Shown here: positions 1-7,336 of the stretch, piece after piece
Layout: each line of letters opens with the position of its first letter
How positions within the stretch are numbered: the stretch's first letter is position 1
Assembly: GCA_017517385.1 (NCBI GenBank)
Contig: JAFWZG010000041.1
Span: 1 to 38,679 of the forward strand
Length of the DNA stretch: 38,679 bases
DNA from: Akkermansia sp.
GTDB taxonomy: Bacteria > Verrucomicrobiota > Verrucomicrobiia > Verrucomicrobiales > Akkermansiaceae
Direction: 5' to 3'
Made by a program: the position numbers and the translations under genes
Notes under the pieces: generated by a model
What the model saw: only the letters and a program-made list of their open reading frames with translations
The model's database searches: none
Told to the model about the DNA's origin: nothing

Positions 1-119
1 GCGGGTAGAATCCCATCATCCGCTCTAAAGCCCCTCACCAGAGGGGCTTTACTGTTCATGGGATTCGAACCCACGACGAGTGGGCAAGCTGAGAGTAAGC
101 GAGCAGCTTGCCACCGGAC
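1..119 (-). repeat. 119-bp direct repeat, copy 1, with T-arm-like motif and terminator
   Basis: Positions 1-119 are identical to 171-289, a period of 170 bp. Read on the minus strand the unit holds, in order, a long hairpin (9-bp arms at 104-112 and 83-91), a tRNA T-arm-like element at 58-74 (GTGGG, loop TTCGAAT, CCCAT), 7 nt, and a perfect 10-bp hairpin with a 4-nt loop at 27-50 that looks like an intrinsic terminator. No matching tRNA 5' half or anticodon arm is visible upstream in either copy, so this is not a whole tRNA. It may be the 3' end of a tRNA-like gene, an attachment-site remnant, or a dispersed intergenic repeat. It touches the first base, so more copies may lie outside the window. 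Confidence 0.85.
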
Positions 120-170
120 CGAGCAGACACATCTGCGAGGGTACCCTGCCGATAGGCTGGGGCCGGTGGG

Positions 171-289
171 GCGGGTAGAATCCCATCATCCGCTCTAAAG
201 CCCCTCACCAGAGGGGCTTTACTGTTCATGGGATTCGAACCCACGACGAGTGGGCAAGCTGAGAGTAAGCGAGCAGCTTGCCACCGGAC
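171..289 (-). repeat. 119-bp direct repeat, copy 2
   Basis: This is a perfect copy of 1-119. The T-arm-like element lies at 228-244 and the terminator-like hairpin at 197-220. The 51 bp between the copies (120-170) are GC-rich and unrelated to what follows copy 2, where the sequence drops into AT-rich DNA at 290. Copy 2 therefore shows where the conserved unit ends. A short spurious reading frame crosses both copies and is not a gene. Confidence 0.85.
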
Positions 290-349
290 TCTATAACAAA
301 CGATTTTTCATTTTTACATGTCATTTTTACATTTTGACGCAGCGTTTAC

Positions 350-377
350 TTGACTTATGAAAGACGTTGGATAAAAT
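350..377 (+). promoter_or_regulatory. Promoter for ompH-lpxD
   Basis: TTGACT (350-355), a 16-bp spacer and TAAAAT (372-377) precede ompH by about 30 bp. Two direct copies of CATTTTTACAT (309-319 and 322-332) lie upstream in AT-rich sequence and could act as an UP element. The predicted start site is near 384. No Shine-Dalgarno sequence is seen before the ATG at 407. Confidence 0.6.
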
Positions 378-406
378 GAATAAGTCAATAGACCTCGAAT
401 TTAGCT

Positions 407-1063
407 ATGAAGTTCACAAACATCATCACCACAGTAGCAGTGGCATTCTGCGCACTGATTGCCACCGCCCAGGCAGAGCTCAAGATTGCCTCCGTAAACG
501 TAACCGAGCTCTACACTCTGTTCTACAAGCGTTTCAACACTGAAGAAACCCTTAAGCAGCAGCAGGAGCAGATTCGCGCAGAAATTCAGCAGCGCGAAGA
601 GAAGCTGCGCACTCTTCAGGAAGAGGATCAGCAGATTCAGCGCCAGTACGACCCCTCCCTTTCCGAAGCTCAGGTACGCCGACTTCGCGAGCAGCATCAG
701 GTGAAGATGAACGAAATTCAGGCCGCCCAGCAGGAGCTCCAGACTTATGTGCAGCGCCGTCAGCGCGCTTTTCAGGAAATGTTCCGCCGCGAAATGACTC
801 AGCTCTTCGCCGAAGTGCAGCAGGCCATTACCGACATCACCACTCAGGGTGGTTACGACCTCGTTATCGACTCCAGTGCAACAAACAGCACCACAGGCAT
901 CCGCATTTTCCCCCACGTGAAGTCCACTTTCGACATCACTCCTGAGGTTCTTCGCCACCTGAACAGCGGCGCTCCCGAGGGCTTTGATCCCCGCGCTGAG
1001 CTGCAGCGCCTGTACGGGGCAGCTACTCCCGGTGCAGCTCCGGCCGCAGCCCCTGCAAACTAA
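407..1063 (+). CDS. ompH: OmpH/Skp-family periplasmic chaperone
   Basis: This 218-aa protein has a signal peptide (hydrophobic residues about 7-20, AxA-type cleavage after TAQA at 23) and a long charged, Gln/Arg/Glu-rich helical region from about 45 to 140 that forms the coiled-coil tentacles of Skp. The segment before it (LKIASVNVTELY) matches the Skp N-terminal beta strand, which usually reads IAxVDxxxLF. Residues 143-160 (GGYDLVIDSS) match the return strand of the body. The C-terminus ends in an Ala/Pro tail of about 20 residues. Skp holds unfolded outer-membrane proteins in the periplasm. lpxD starts 36 bp downstream, the pairing seen in many Gram-negative bacteria, but bamA is not in the window. 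Family assignment is firm; exact clients are inferred. Confidence 0.85.
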   Translation: MKFTNIITTVAVAFCALIATAQAELKIASVNVTELYTLFYKRFNTEETLKQQQEQIRAEIQQREEKLRTLQEEDQQIQRQYDPSLSEAQVRRLREQHQVKMNEIQAAQQELQTYVQRRQRAFQEMFRREMTQLFAEVQQAITDITTQGGYDLVIDSSATNSTTGIRIFPHVKSTFDITPEVLRHLNSGAPEGFDPRAELQRLYGAATPGAAPAAAPAN

Positions 1064-1099
1064 TTTAACCAGCTATAAGCCCCAACTCAGAGCACGACT

Positions 1100-2179
1100 A
1101 TGAACCTCTCTCTCGACCAAGTTCTCGCGCTCACCGGGGGTAAGATTCTTAACCCGGCTCCGGAGGTAACCATCTCCGGAGTCGCTACGTTAGCAGAAGC
1201 TTGCCCGGGTGAGATTTCATTCCTCGGAAACGAAAAATACTTCAAGGACTTCCTTGCAACAAAGGCCTCCGTGGTACTCGTACCGCCGAGCCTGCCGGAA
1301 TATCCGCAGGAAGGCGTCGTTTTCATTGAGGTAGAGAACCCCTCTCTTGCCTTTAATGCAGTGGTAGGTCACTTCATGAAAGCGGCCTCCGACTTCGTTC
1401 CCGGCATTTCCCCGGCAGCAACAGTAGAGCCCGGAGTGAAGCTTAATCCTGACAAGGTACGAGTATCCGCCGGCGCTGTAATTGAAGCCGGAGCCGAAAT
1501 TGGTGATGGCTGTGATATTGGCCCCGGTTGCGTGATTGGCAAATCAGCCGTGCTGGGTAAAAACTGCAAACTCTACGCAAGAGTCGTCGTACGCGAGCGC
1601 TGTATTCTGGGCCAGAACGTCGTTGTTCAGCCCGGCGCAATTATCGGTTCGGATGGATTCGGCTTCCTTCTGAACAAGGAAACCGGTCGCTACGAGACAG
1701 TGGATCAGGTGGGCATAGTCGTTATCGGGGACAATGTTGATATCGGCGCCAACACCACCATTGACCGCGCGCGCTTTGGCCGCACCATCATTGGCGAAGG
1801 CACCAAAATTGACAATCTCGTACAGATTGGCCACAACGTCGTTGTTGGAAAGCACACGGTCATCGTCTCCCAGAGTGGCATAGCTGGCAGCTCTCAGATC
1901 GGCGACTACGTAACAGTAGCTGCTCAGGTGGGCATCGCTGGCCATATCACCGTGGGTGACAAGGCTGTGCTGGCGGCTCGCACCGGCGTGATGTCCTCTC
2001 TGGATGGAGGCCAAGTTTACTGGGGCGCCCCGGCCTCCCCCTATAAGGAGGCAGCCAAACAGTTTGCTGCTATCCGTAAGCTGCCTGACGCCATGAAAGA
2101 AATGATTACGCTTAAGAAGCAGGCGGAGGAAATCCGCGCTCTCATTGATCAGGCTCTCGCAGAACAGGCCGGAAACTGA
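1100..2179 (+). CDS. lpxD: UDP-3-O-acylglucosamine N-acyltransferase LpxD
   Basis: LpxD adds the N-linked 3-hydroxyacyl chain to UDP-3-O-acylglucosamine, the third step of lipid A synthesis, in the cytoplasm. The 359-aa length is typical (E. coli 341). Residues 1-100 form the N-terminal uridine-binding domain, including FLGNEKY near 41-47. From about 103 to 300 there are hexapeptide repeats of the left-handed beta helix (IGDGCDIGPGCVIG). GSDGFGF at 183-189 and the catalytic His in IGHNV (H245) are present. The C-terminal helix (AAIRKLPDAM) follows. It shares the ompH transcript and is closed by the terminator at 2211-2247. It shows that the host makes lipid A. Confidence 0.96.
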   Translation: MNLSLDQVLALTGGKILNPAPEVTISGVATLAEACPGEISFLGNEKYFKDFLATKASVVLVPPSLPEYPQEGVVFIEVENPSLAFNAVVGHFMKAASDFVPGISPAATVEPGVKLNPDKVRVSAGAVIEAGAEIGDGCDIGPGCVIGKSAVLGKNCKLYARVVVRERCILGQNVVVQPGAIIGSDGFGFLLNKETGRYETVDQVGIVVIGDNVDIGANTTIDRARFGRTIIGEGTKIDNLVQIGHNVVVGKHTVIVSQSGIAGSSQIGDYVTVAAQVGIAGHITVGDKAVLAARTGVMSSLDGGQVYWGAPASPYKEAAKQFAAIRKLPDAMKEMITLKKQAEEIRALIDQALAEQAGN

Positions 2180-2210
2180 TGGCAGTTCCCCATTAGACAA
2201 TCAAGATACT

Positions 2211-2247
2211 AGAAAAGCCTGCCGTGTGATTTGCGGCAGGCTTTTCT
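2211..2247. terminator. Bidirectional intrinsic terminator
   Basis: A perfect 14-bp stem (AGAAAAGCCTGCCG and its complement) with a 9-nt loop lies between lpxD and the convergent gene at 2274. A-rich and T-rich flanks on both sides mean it can stop both transcripts. Confidence 0.85.
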
Positions 2248-2273
2248 ATTGCATAAGAAAGGTTTTCGTTATT

Positions 2274-2570
2274 TCAAGAGCCTTGGCAAGCGGCGTCCAC
2301 GATAGCCTGAAGAGGCTCAATTTCATATTTTTCCGCCCAAGCTTTCAGCTCTTTACCGGAGTAGGAAGCCAAGCCATCAGCTGTAAGCCTGCGAGCCAGC
2401 ACACCGGCGGGAATAAGCATGCAGAGAAAATCAGCATCCACCTCATACCCTACCTTCACCTTCCCTTCGCGTGACATAATAACGCCATCACATGGGCTCA
2501 TGGAGTTCAGCTCAATAATGGCGGAAACCAACTCCTCCCGGGTCACCTCAAAATGCTGCTCATTGCTCAT
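2274..2570 (-). CDS. Hypothetical protein, 98 aa
   Basis: I do not recognise this protein. The frame is open further upstream (to 2753), but I place the start at the ATG at 2570 because a promoter (TTGAGT-17-TATATA, 2606-2578) ends 7 nt before it and the longer reading would overlap the plus-strand gene at 2668. The 98-aa product is soluble, mildly acidic and predicted alpha/beta: an N-terminal helix with EELVSAIIELN, then VKVGYEVDADFLC and a C-terminal helical part (KELKAWAEKYEI). It has no signal peptide and no obvious catalytic motif. A small single-domain binding or regulatory protein is possible, but no function can be assigned. Confidence 0.6.
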   Translation of the reverse strand: MSNEQHFEVTREELVSAIIELNSMSPCDGVIMSREGKVKVGYEVDADFLCMLIPAGVLARRLTADGLASYSGKELKAWAEKYEIEPLQAIVDAACQGS

Positions 2571-2577
2571 GAGGGAA

Positions 2578-2606
2578 TATATACCACAGGCGGCCTCATA
2601 ACTCAA
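2578..2606 (-). promoter_or_regulatory. Promoter, probably leaderless
   Basis: On the minus strand TTGAGT (2606-2601), a 17-bp spacer and TATATA (2583-2578) are followed by 7 nt and the ATG at 2570. The expected transcription start coincides with the start codon. Confidence 0.55.
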
Positions 2607-2631
2607 GCCGCAAGTTTGGCACACATCAGAC

Positions 2632-2661
2632 TTGACGACACCCCTTGTAATGGTGTACGCT
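2632..2661 (+). promoter_or_regulatory. Promoter for the gene at 2668, probably leaderless
   Basis: TTGACG (2632-2637), an 18-bp spacer and TACGCT (2656-2661) end 6 nt before the ATG at 2668. It lies 26 bp from the divergent promoter of the 2274-2570 gene. Confidence 0.45.
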
Positions 2662-2667
2662 ATAGGC

Positions 2668-3324
2668 ATGAGAAGATTAAAGGTCATCGTAACAGCTATT
2701 CTCATGTGGGCTGTTCCAACGGCTTGCCTACAGCAGCAGCAGCAAACAGCCATCTCAGCCGACGAGGAAAAGAGTGAAATGGCAGCAGAACCGCCGCTCC
2801 ACCTTGGCGCCGTGCATCAGGTGTACCCACAGCAGGGATTCGCCCTGCTGCGTATCATAGGCCCCATGCCCAAAGGTGGAACAGTCCTTATCTCTCACCC
2901 GGCAGATGGGAGTAACACCCGCATCGGCAATCTCATAGTATCCACAGAATACACCACTCGCAACAACATCATCGCCGCGGACATCCGCTCCGGTGAAGTC
3001 ATGCGCGGTGACCGCATCTTCCAGTACCGCAGTATCAGCCCCGGGCAAACTGCTGAAAATTCCGAAGAATCAGCCCTCTCCGGCCCCCGCCCCATCATTG
3101 ACAGCATCCCGGATAGTGCCGTGCAGGACCTCCAGCAAAATATACCGCTGCCCCCTGCTTCTGACGACACTGCCAGTAATGAAGATAGCGATGTCATGAT
3201 AGAAAACAGCCCTGCTGCCTCTGCCCCCGAAGAACAGATGGACCGCCGCCCAGTAGATGGCAGCTCCATAAATGTACCCTCTTATCTAGATGAGATTCCT
3301 GATGACATCAGCGGTTGGAATTAA
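2668..3324 (+). CDS. Secreted protein of unknown function (possible lipoprotein)
   Basis: I do not recognise a named family. With the start at 2668 the 218-aa product begins with a signal peptide (MRRLKVIVTAILMWAVPTAC). The Cys at 20 could be lipidated, although Pro at -3 is atypical for a lipobox. A Gln run follows. The conserved-looking core (about 43-118, HLGAVHQVYPQQGFALLRI...GNLIVSTEY) has the spacing of a small all-beta domain with the Gly-Asn and Gly-Asp turns of SH3-like or OB-like barrels. The rest (about 125-218) is acidic, Pro/Ser-rich and likely disordered. It precedes the FAH gene by 12 bp and is probably cotranscribed with it. An envelope role is an inference. Confidence 0.7.
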   Translation: MRRLKVIVTAILMWAVPTACLQQQQQTAISADEEKSEMAAEPPLHLGAVHQVYPQQGFALLRIIGPMPKGGTVLISHPADGSNTRIGNLIVSTEYTTRNNIIAADIRSGEVMRGDRIFQYRSISPGQTAENSEESALSGPRPIIDSIPDSAVQDLQQNIPLPPASDDTASNEDSDVMIENSPAASAPEEQMDRRPVDGSSINVPSYLDEIPDDISGWN

Positions 3325-3336
3325 CTTTCAGACACT

Positions 3337-4206
3337 ATGAGACTTCAGTATTACGCAGACGAAGACGGCGAGAGCGTTATAGGCCTCTGGATTCCTAAAC
3401 GAAAGGCTTGGATAGACGTCACTGCTCAGGAAGAGCAGATATGGGCAGCGCTGCAGCCCGATGGCAAGAAACTGCGCAAGGAAATTGAAACTTGGATTTC
3501 TAAGGGCGCGCCTGAAGGTGTCGTTGTTGATATGGAAGGACTGGTAACAGCCAGTGCTCTGCATGTGCTGCCCGGCACAATAGCCTGCCTTGGAAAGAGC
3601 TATGCCTCCCATGCCAAAGAGTTTGATGGAGACAGCCCCGTAGAACCCTCACTTTTCCTGAAGGCCACCTCTGCAATCAGCCCGGATATCTCCTACGTTC
3701 TGAACCCGCCCGGTGCAAAAAAGTTGGATTATGAAGTGGAACTAGCCGTCATCATCGGCGACACTCTACACCGAGCTTCGGCAGACGAAGCTCGCCGTGC
3801 CATCATTGGCTATACTCTCATGTGTGATTACTCTGAGCGCGCCTACCAGCTTGAGCATGGTGGACAGTGGACTAAGGGGAAAAGTTACGATAGCTTTGCC
3901 CCCTTCGGGCCGGTACTCGTCTCCAAAGATGAGATACCCTCCCCGGACAACCTCACACTACAGCTCAAGGTCAACGGTGAACTGCGCCAAAACGCCAGCA
4001 CAAGTGAACTTATCATGCCTGTAGCTGAACTGGTAGCATACGTATCACGATACATCACACTGAATCCCGGTGACGTGGTTTCCACAGGAACCCCGGGCGG
4101 AGTGGGTATGGGAATGACACCGCCCCAGTACTTAAAGCCCGGCGACATCGTTGAGTTCGGATGTGATGCTATTGGCTGGGTAAAACAGACGGTCGAGCAG
4201 GAATAA
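3337..4206 (+). CDS. Fumarylacetoacetate hydrolase (FAH) family protein
   Basis: FAH-family enzymes cleave or isomerise acyl-pyruvate-type substrates with a divalent metal; members include fumarylpyruvate hydrolase, 2-hydroxyhepta-2,4-diene-1,7-dioate isomerase and oxaloacetate decarboxylases. The 289-aa protein has a variable N-terminal domain (1-80) and then the catalytic fold: CLGKSYASHAKEF (84-96), SLFLKATSA (105-113), the metal ligands E133 and E135 in DYEVELAVIIG, D164 in MCDYSER, and GKSYDSFAPFGP (181-192). TGTPGGVGMG matches the usual TGTPAGVG loop. The exact substrate cannot be read from sequence. It follows the secreted protein by 12 bp and lies before the epimerase promoter. Confidence 0.88.
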   Translation: MRLQYYADEDGESVIGLWIPKRKAWIDVTAQEEQIWAALQPDGKKLRKEIETWISKGAPEGVVVDMEGLVTASALHVLPGTIACLGKSYASHAKEFDGDSPVEPSLFLKATSAISPDISYVLNPPGAKKLDYEVELAVIIGDTLHRASADEARRAIIGYTLMCDYSERAYQLEHGGQWTKGKSYDSFAPFGPVLVSKDEIPSPDNLTLQLKVNGELRQNASTSELIMPVAELVAYVSRYITLNPGDVVSTGTPGGVGMGMTPPQYLKPGDIVEFGCDAIGWVKQTVEQE

Positions 4207-4222
4207 TTTCCACAGAAAAAGG

Positions 4223-4250
4223 TTGCAATTTCGTAAAAACGCAGTAAAAT
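4223..4250 (+). promoter_or_regulatory. Promoter for the epimerase gene (and possibly pyrD)
   Basis: TTGCAA (4223-4228), a 16-bp spacer and TAAAAT (4245-4250) lie 51 bp before the ATG at 4302, giving a leader of about 45 nt. Confidence 0.6.
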
Positions 4251-4301
4251 AAACTCGTTCCATACATCTCACCATATTTCATCTTAGTTATCACTTCTCC
4301 A

Positions 4302-5336
4302 ATGAAAATTCTCGTTACCGGAGCTGCGGGGTTCATCGGTTATCATGTAATCAATCGTCTGATCAACGAAGGCCACACGGTCGTAGGCATAGATAATCTC
4401 TGTGAGCCTGATACTGTTGACCTTAAGAAGGTACGTCTTTCACTGCTCGGAGTTAATCCTGATGCGATTAAAGACGGAATTCCGGCACGGAGTGCAATAG
4501 CCGTTTTTGATTTCATTAAGCTGGACGTGCTGGATCGTAATGATATGATGCAGCTTTGTAATGAATGCCGCTTTGATGCCATTATTCATCTTGCAGCCAT
4601 TACAGGCACTCAGCTTGCCATCAATTATCCTACACCATTCCATAATATTAACACCAGTGGAACCGTTAATATGCTGGAAGCTGCCAGACTCACCGGGGTG
4701 AAACACTTCTTCTTCGCCTCCAGTTCCAAGGTGCACGGCAGATTGGCCCAAGCTCCGATGAAGGAGAATGACAATATAGACGAACCCATGTGCATGTACG
4801 CTGCATCCAAACGAGCAGCCGAGCTCTTGTGCTATGCATATGCAAACTCATACCGTCTTCCCATCACCATCTTCCGCTTATTTACAACATATGGTTCATG
4901 GTGCCGCCCGAACTCCGAGCCCATGCGCATTGCGCATGACATTTTGGAAGAGAAGCCCATTAAGCTGATAAACAACGGCCATCTGGTGCGAGACTTCACG
5001 TACATCGATGACGTGATAGATGGCATGATGTTCGCCATTAACACGCCTGTTCACAAATCAGGTCAGGTTCCGTACGCTCTCTACAACGTCGGTCGCTCCA
5101 CTCCGGTGCCCTATCTTTCATTCATTCAGAGCATAGAGCAAGCTCTGGGTAAGTCGGCCATCATCGAACAGGATGCCACGAATCCCTTTACGATTGGCGA
5201 ACACGTGGAAATGTACGCTGATACATCCAAGCTGGAATCCGAGCTAGCGTACTCACCTGTATGGGATTATGAGGAAGCAGTACCGCTCTTTGCCCAGTGG
5301 TTTAAAGAAAATTACAAGGTAAACTTCACTATTTAA
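4302..5336 (+). CDS. NAD-dependent sugar-nucleotide epimerase/dehydratase (UDP-glucuronate 4-epimerase-like)
   Basis: This is an extended short-chain dehydrogenase/reductase acting on nucleotide sugars. The 344-aa protein starts with the Rossmann motif GAAGFIG (7-13) and the acidic end of beta 2 (GIDNL, 29-33). IIHLAAITG (94-102) is the NAD-binding strand, SSSKVHG (140-146) carries the catalytic Ser/Thr position and YAASK (Y166, K170) the catalytic pair. FRLFTTYG and RPNSEPM follow the UDP-glucuronate epimerase pattern (RFFTVYGPWGRPDM), and LVRDFTYIDDV is the usual substrate-binding segment. The likely role is supply of UDP-galacturonate or a related sugar for surface polysaccharide; the precise substrate is uncertain. 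It has its own promoter, and pyrD follows within 60 bp. Confidence 0.88.
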   Translation: MKILVTGAAGFIGYHVINRLINEGHTVVGIDNLCEPDTVDLKKVRLSLLGVNPDAIKDGIPARSAIAVFDFIKLDVLDRNDMMQLCNECRFDAIIHLAAITGTQLAINYPTPFHNINTSGTVNMLEAARLTGVKHFFFASSSKVHGRLAQAPMKENDNIDEPMCMYAASKRAAELLCYAYANSYRLPITIFRLFTTYGSWCRPNSEPMRIAHDILEEKPIKLINNGHLVRDFTYIDDVIDGMMFAINTPVHKSGQVPYALYNVGRSTPVPYLSFIQSIEQALGKSAIIEQDATNPFTIGEHVEMYADTSKLESELAYSPVWDYEEAVPLFAQWFKENYKVNFTI

Positions 5337-5396
5337 CAAACATCAGAAACAGTGGCAGTGCTATGGAGCGTCTGCCACTCTGTTTCTCACATCACC

Positions 5397-6434
5397 GTGA
5401 ACCCAATCATCTATAACATCGGAAAAAAAATTCTCTTTAGCTTGGACCCGGAAACGGCTCACGAGCTGACGCTTTCTGGCCTGCGCATGGCCGAGAAACT
5501 CCGTGTACTCCCGGCCATTGCACCGCGCACCATCTCTGACCCCGTAGAGGTAATGGGAATTAAGTTCCCTAACCGAGTGGGCTTAGCCGCAGGCATGGAC
5601 AAAGAAGCAAGCACTGTAGCGGCCTTCGGAAAACTTGGCTTCGGCTTTGTGGAAGTGGGCACACTCACTCCCCGCCCTCAGCCCGGTAATCCCAAGCCCA
5701 GACTCTTCCGCTGTATCAAAGAGCGGGCCATCATTAACCACATGGGCATCAATAACCCCGGTATTGATAAGGGAGTAGAGAATATTCGCGACACCAAGCG
5801 TTTCAATGGTGTTCTCGGTGTCAATATCAGCAAGAATAAGGTCACACCGAATGAGGAAGCCCGTATGGACTACCTCGCCTGCATGCGTGCGGCTTGGGAG
5901 GTGGCGGACTATATCGCCATCAACTTCTCCTGCCCGAATGTTCCGAACCTCTGTAATCTGGCGAAAGCCGCACCTGCCGCGGATTTGCTGGCTTCACTGA
6001 AGAGTGAGCAGGCAAACCTCGCAAATGACACCGGGCGCTACGTACCCATCGTCATGAAGGTATCACCGGATATGGAGGAGTCCCAGATTCATGAGTTGGC
6101 TCAGGTATTTATGGATAGCCAGCTTGATGGCCTCATCTGTTCCAATACCACCACCACCCGCCATGGTGTAGAGAATCATCCCGCCGCAAGCCAGAGTGGT
6201 GGCCTCTCCGGCGCTCCGCTCTATGACAGGGCTAACGAAACACTCGAGGCTTTTGCTAAGGAGCTGAAAGGTTCCATCCCCATCATTGGTGTGGGTGGTA
6301 TCATGAGCGGCGAAGACGCCGCAAAGAAGATTCGCGCTGGAGCCAGCCTCGTGCAGCTTTACACTGGCTTCATCTATAACGGCCCCAGGCTTATTCACGA
6401 CTGTGCAAAAGCCATCAGGGATATGAGCAAGTAA
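5397..6434 (+). CDS. pyrD: Dihydroorotate dehydrogenase (quinone), class 2 type
   Basis: PyrD oxidises dihydroorotate to orotate in pyrimidine synthesis, passing electrons from FMN to membrane quinone. I start at GTG 5397 because the class-2 N-terminus (IYNIGKKILFSLDPETAHELTL, membrane-facing helices) begins there; an upstream GTG at 5352 would add 15 non-conserved residues. The class-2 marks VEVGTLTPRPQPGN (86-99), GINNPGID (117-124), GVLGVNISKNK and GVGGIMSG are all present, and the 345-aa length fits. The odd point is the base at the catalytic position: AINFSCPN has Cys179, where E. coli class 2 has Ser175 (NISSPN). Cys is the class-1 residue. A terminator follows at 6458. Confidence 0.93.
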   Translation: MNPIIYNIGKKILFSLDPETAHELTLSGLRMAEKLRVLPAIAPRTISDPVEVMGIKFPNRVGLAAGMDKEASTVAAFGKLGFGFVEVGTLTPRPQPGNPKPRLFRCIKERAIINHMGINNPGIDKGVENIRDTKRFNGVLGVNISKNKVTPNEEARMDYLACMRAAWEVADYIAINFSCPNVPNLCNLAKAAPAADLLASLKSEQANLANDTGRYVPIVMKVSPDMEESQIHELAQVFMDSQLDGLICSNTTTTRHGVENHPAASQSGGLSGAPLYDRANETLEAFAKELKGSIPIIGVGGIMSGEDAAKKIRAGASLVQLYTGFIYNGPRLIHDCAKAIRDMSK

Positions 6435-6457
6435 GCCCCCCTGCCCCAGTTATTTTC

Positions 6458-6483
6458 AAACGGCCGCTTTTCGCGGCCGTTTT
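6458..6483 (+). terminator. Intrinsic terminator after pyrD
   Basis: The stem AAACGGCCGC pairs with GCGGCCGTTT around a short TTTTC loop and ends in a T-rich tract, 24 bp after the pyrD stop. Confidence 0.8.
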
Positions 6484-6499
6484 CATTCCTTAGAAAACA

Positions 6500-6525
6500 C
6501 GGCCCCGGGATTTCTCCCGAGGCCG
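6500..6525 (-). terminator. Intrinsic terminator after the peroxiredoxin gene
   Basis: An 11-bp stem with one mismatch (CGGCCCCGGGA against TCCCGAGGCCG) is followed on the minus strand by GTGTTTTC. It lies 41 bp beyond the stop of the minus-strand peroxiredoxin gene. Confidence 0.6.
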
Positions 6526-6565
6526 CTATCTCCTCTTATCTTATGAACGATTTTCTTTGATGGAC

Positions 6566-7150
6566 TCAGCGGGAAAGATAGCCCGACACTCCCTCGTGCG
6601 TGGGCGCCATTGCCTCCTCACCCTTGTGCCAGCCCATCGGGCACACTTCACCGAATTGCTCAAAGTGCTGCAGCGCATCCACCATGCGGATAGCCTCATC
6701 TATGGAGCGGCCCAGCGGCATATCATTCACCAGCATGTGGCGTATGACACCCTGCTTATCTATCAGGAACAACCCACGATAAGCCACCTGATCCCCCTCC
6801 TCAGCCAGCACGTCATAAGCGGCAGCCACCTCCTTGTTAATATCTGCAAGCAGCGGGTAGGTCACACCCTGAATACCGCCCTGCGCCTGCGGCGTATTCG
6901 CCCATGCCCAGTGGCAGAACTCACTATCCGTAGAGCAGCCGACTACGGCCGTGTCTCGCTTCTCAAACTCGCCAAGTGCTCTCTGGAAACCAATCAGCTC
7001 CGTCGGGCATACGAATGTGAAATCCTTCGGGTAGAAGAACAGCAGCACGTACTTCTCACCGAGATATCTTTCCAAGCTGAACTCACTCTCGATAACTCCG
7101 TTCACTACTGCGTTCACGCTGAACTCCGGGGCTTTCTTTCCTACTAACAT
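6566..7150 (-). CDS. ahpC: Typical 2-Cys peroxiredoxin (AhpC/Prx1 type)
   Basis: This cytoplasmic thiol peroxidase reduces hydrogen peroxide and organic peroxides. The 194-aa protein has the peroxidatic Cys48 in DFTFVCPTE, the conserved Arg in YRGLFLID (R124) and the resolving Cys170 in GEVCPMGW, so it is a typical 2-Cys dimeric enzyme. It is closer to the Prx1/thioredoxin peroxidase branch than to E. coli AhpC, and no ahpF lies nearby, so thioredoxin is the likely reductant. The start is supported by a strong Shine-Dalgarno AAGGAG (7164-7159) 8 nt upstream, rare in this window, and a promoter at 7248-7220. Both suggest high expression. The symbol is by family, not by proven orthology. Confidence 0.93.
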   Translation of the reverse strand: MLVGKKAPEFSVNAVVNGVIESEFSLERYLGEKYVLLFFYPKDFTFVCPTELIGFQRALGEFEKRDTAVVGCSTDSEFCHWAWANTPQAQGGIQGVTYPLLADINKEVAAAYDVLAEEGDQVAYRGLFLIDKQGVIRHMLVNDMPLGRSIDEAIRMVDALQHFEQFGEVCPMGWHKGEEAMAPTHEGVSGYLSR

Positions 7151-7219
7151 GGTACTTTCTCCTTCGTTTTAGGTTGGTTTTTCTTTATTGCGGACTCGCT
7201 GCCCGCTCTTGCTGCACAT

Positions 7220-7248
7220 TTTTTACCACAATTCCTATCGCTTTACAA
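7220..7248 (-). promoter_or_regulatory. Promoter for the peroxiredoxin gene
   Basis: On the minus strand TTGTAA (7248-7243), a 17-bp spacer and TAAAAA (7225-7220) give a leader of about 60 nt that carries the AAGGAG ribosome binding site. No clear OxyR or PerR box is visible. Confidence 0.55.
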
Positions 7249-7301
7249 GTCTTTTTTTGAATTTTTCTAATTTAGTTAGTCTTTTCTAAGTTGTAATTAA
7301 C

Positions 7302-7330
7302 TTGACAGGAAAGAGTACAAGCGTTAAAAA
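7302..7330 (+). promoter_or_regulatory. Promoter for the acyltransferase gene, probably leaderless
   Basis: Consensus TTGACA (7302-7307), a 17-bp spacer and TAAAAA (7325-7330) end 6 nt before the ATG at 7337. Confidence 0.55.
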
Positions 7331-7336
7331 TAATTT

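Noticed and set aside
56..180. A tRNA gene on the minus strand at the repeat
   Set aside because: Only the T-arm-like part fits; no acceptor, D or anticodon arm can be paired in either copy.
6557..7147. A 196-aa plus-strand frame opposite the peroxiredoxin
   Set aside because: The peroxiredoxin has both catalytic Cys, a promoter and an SD; the opposite frame has no recognisable feature.
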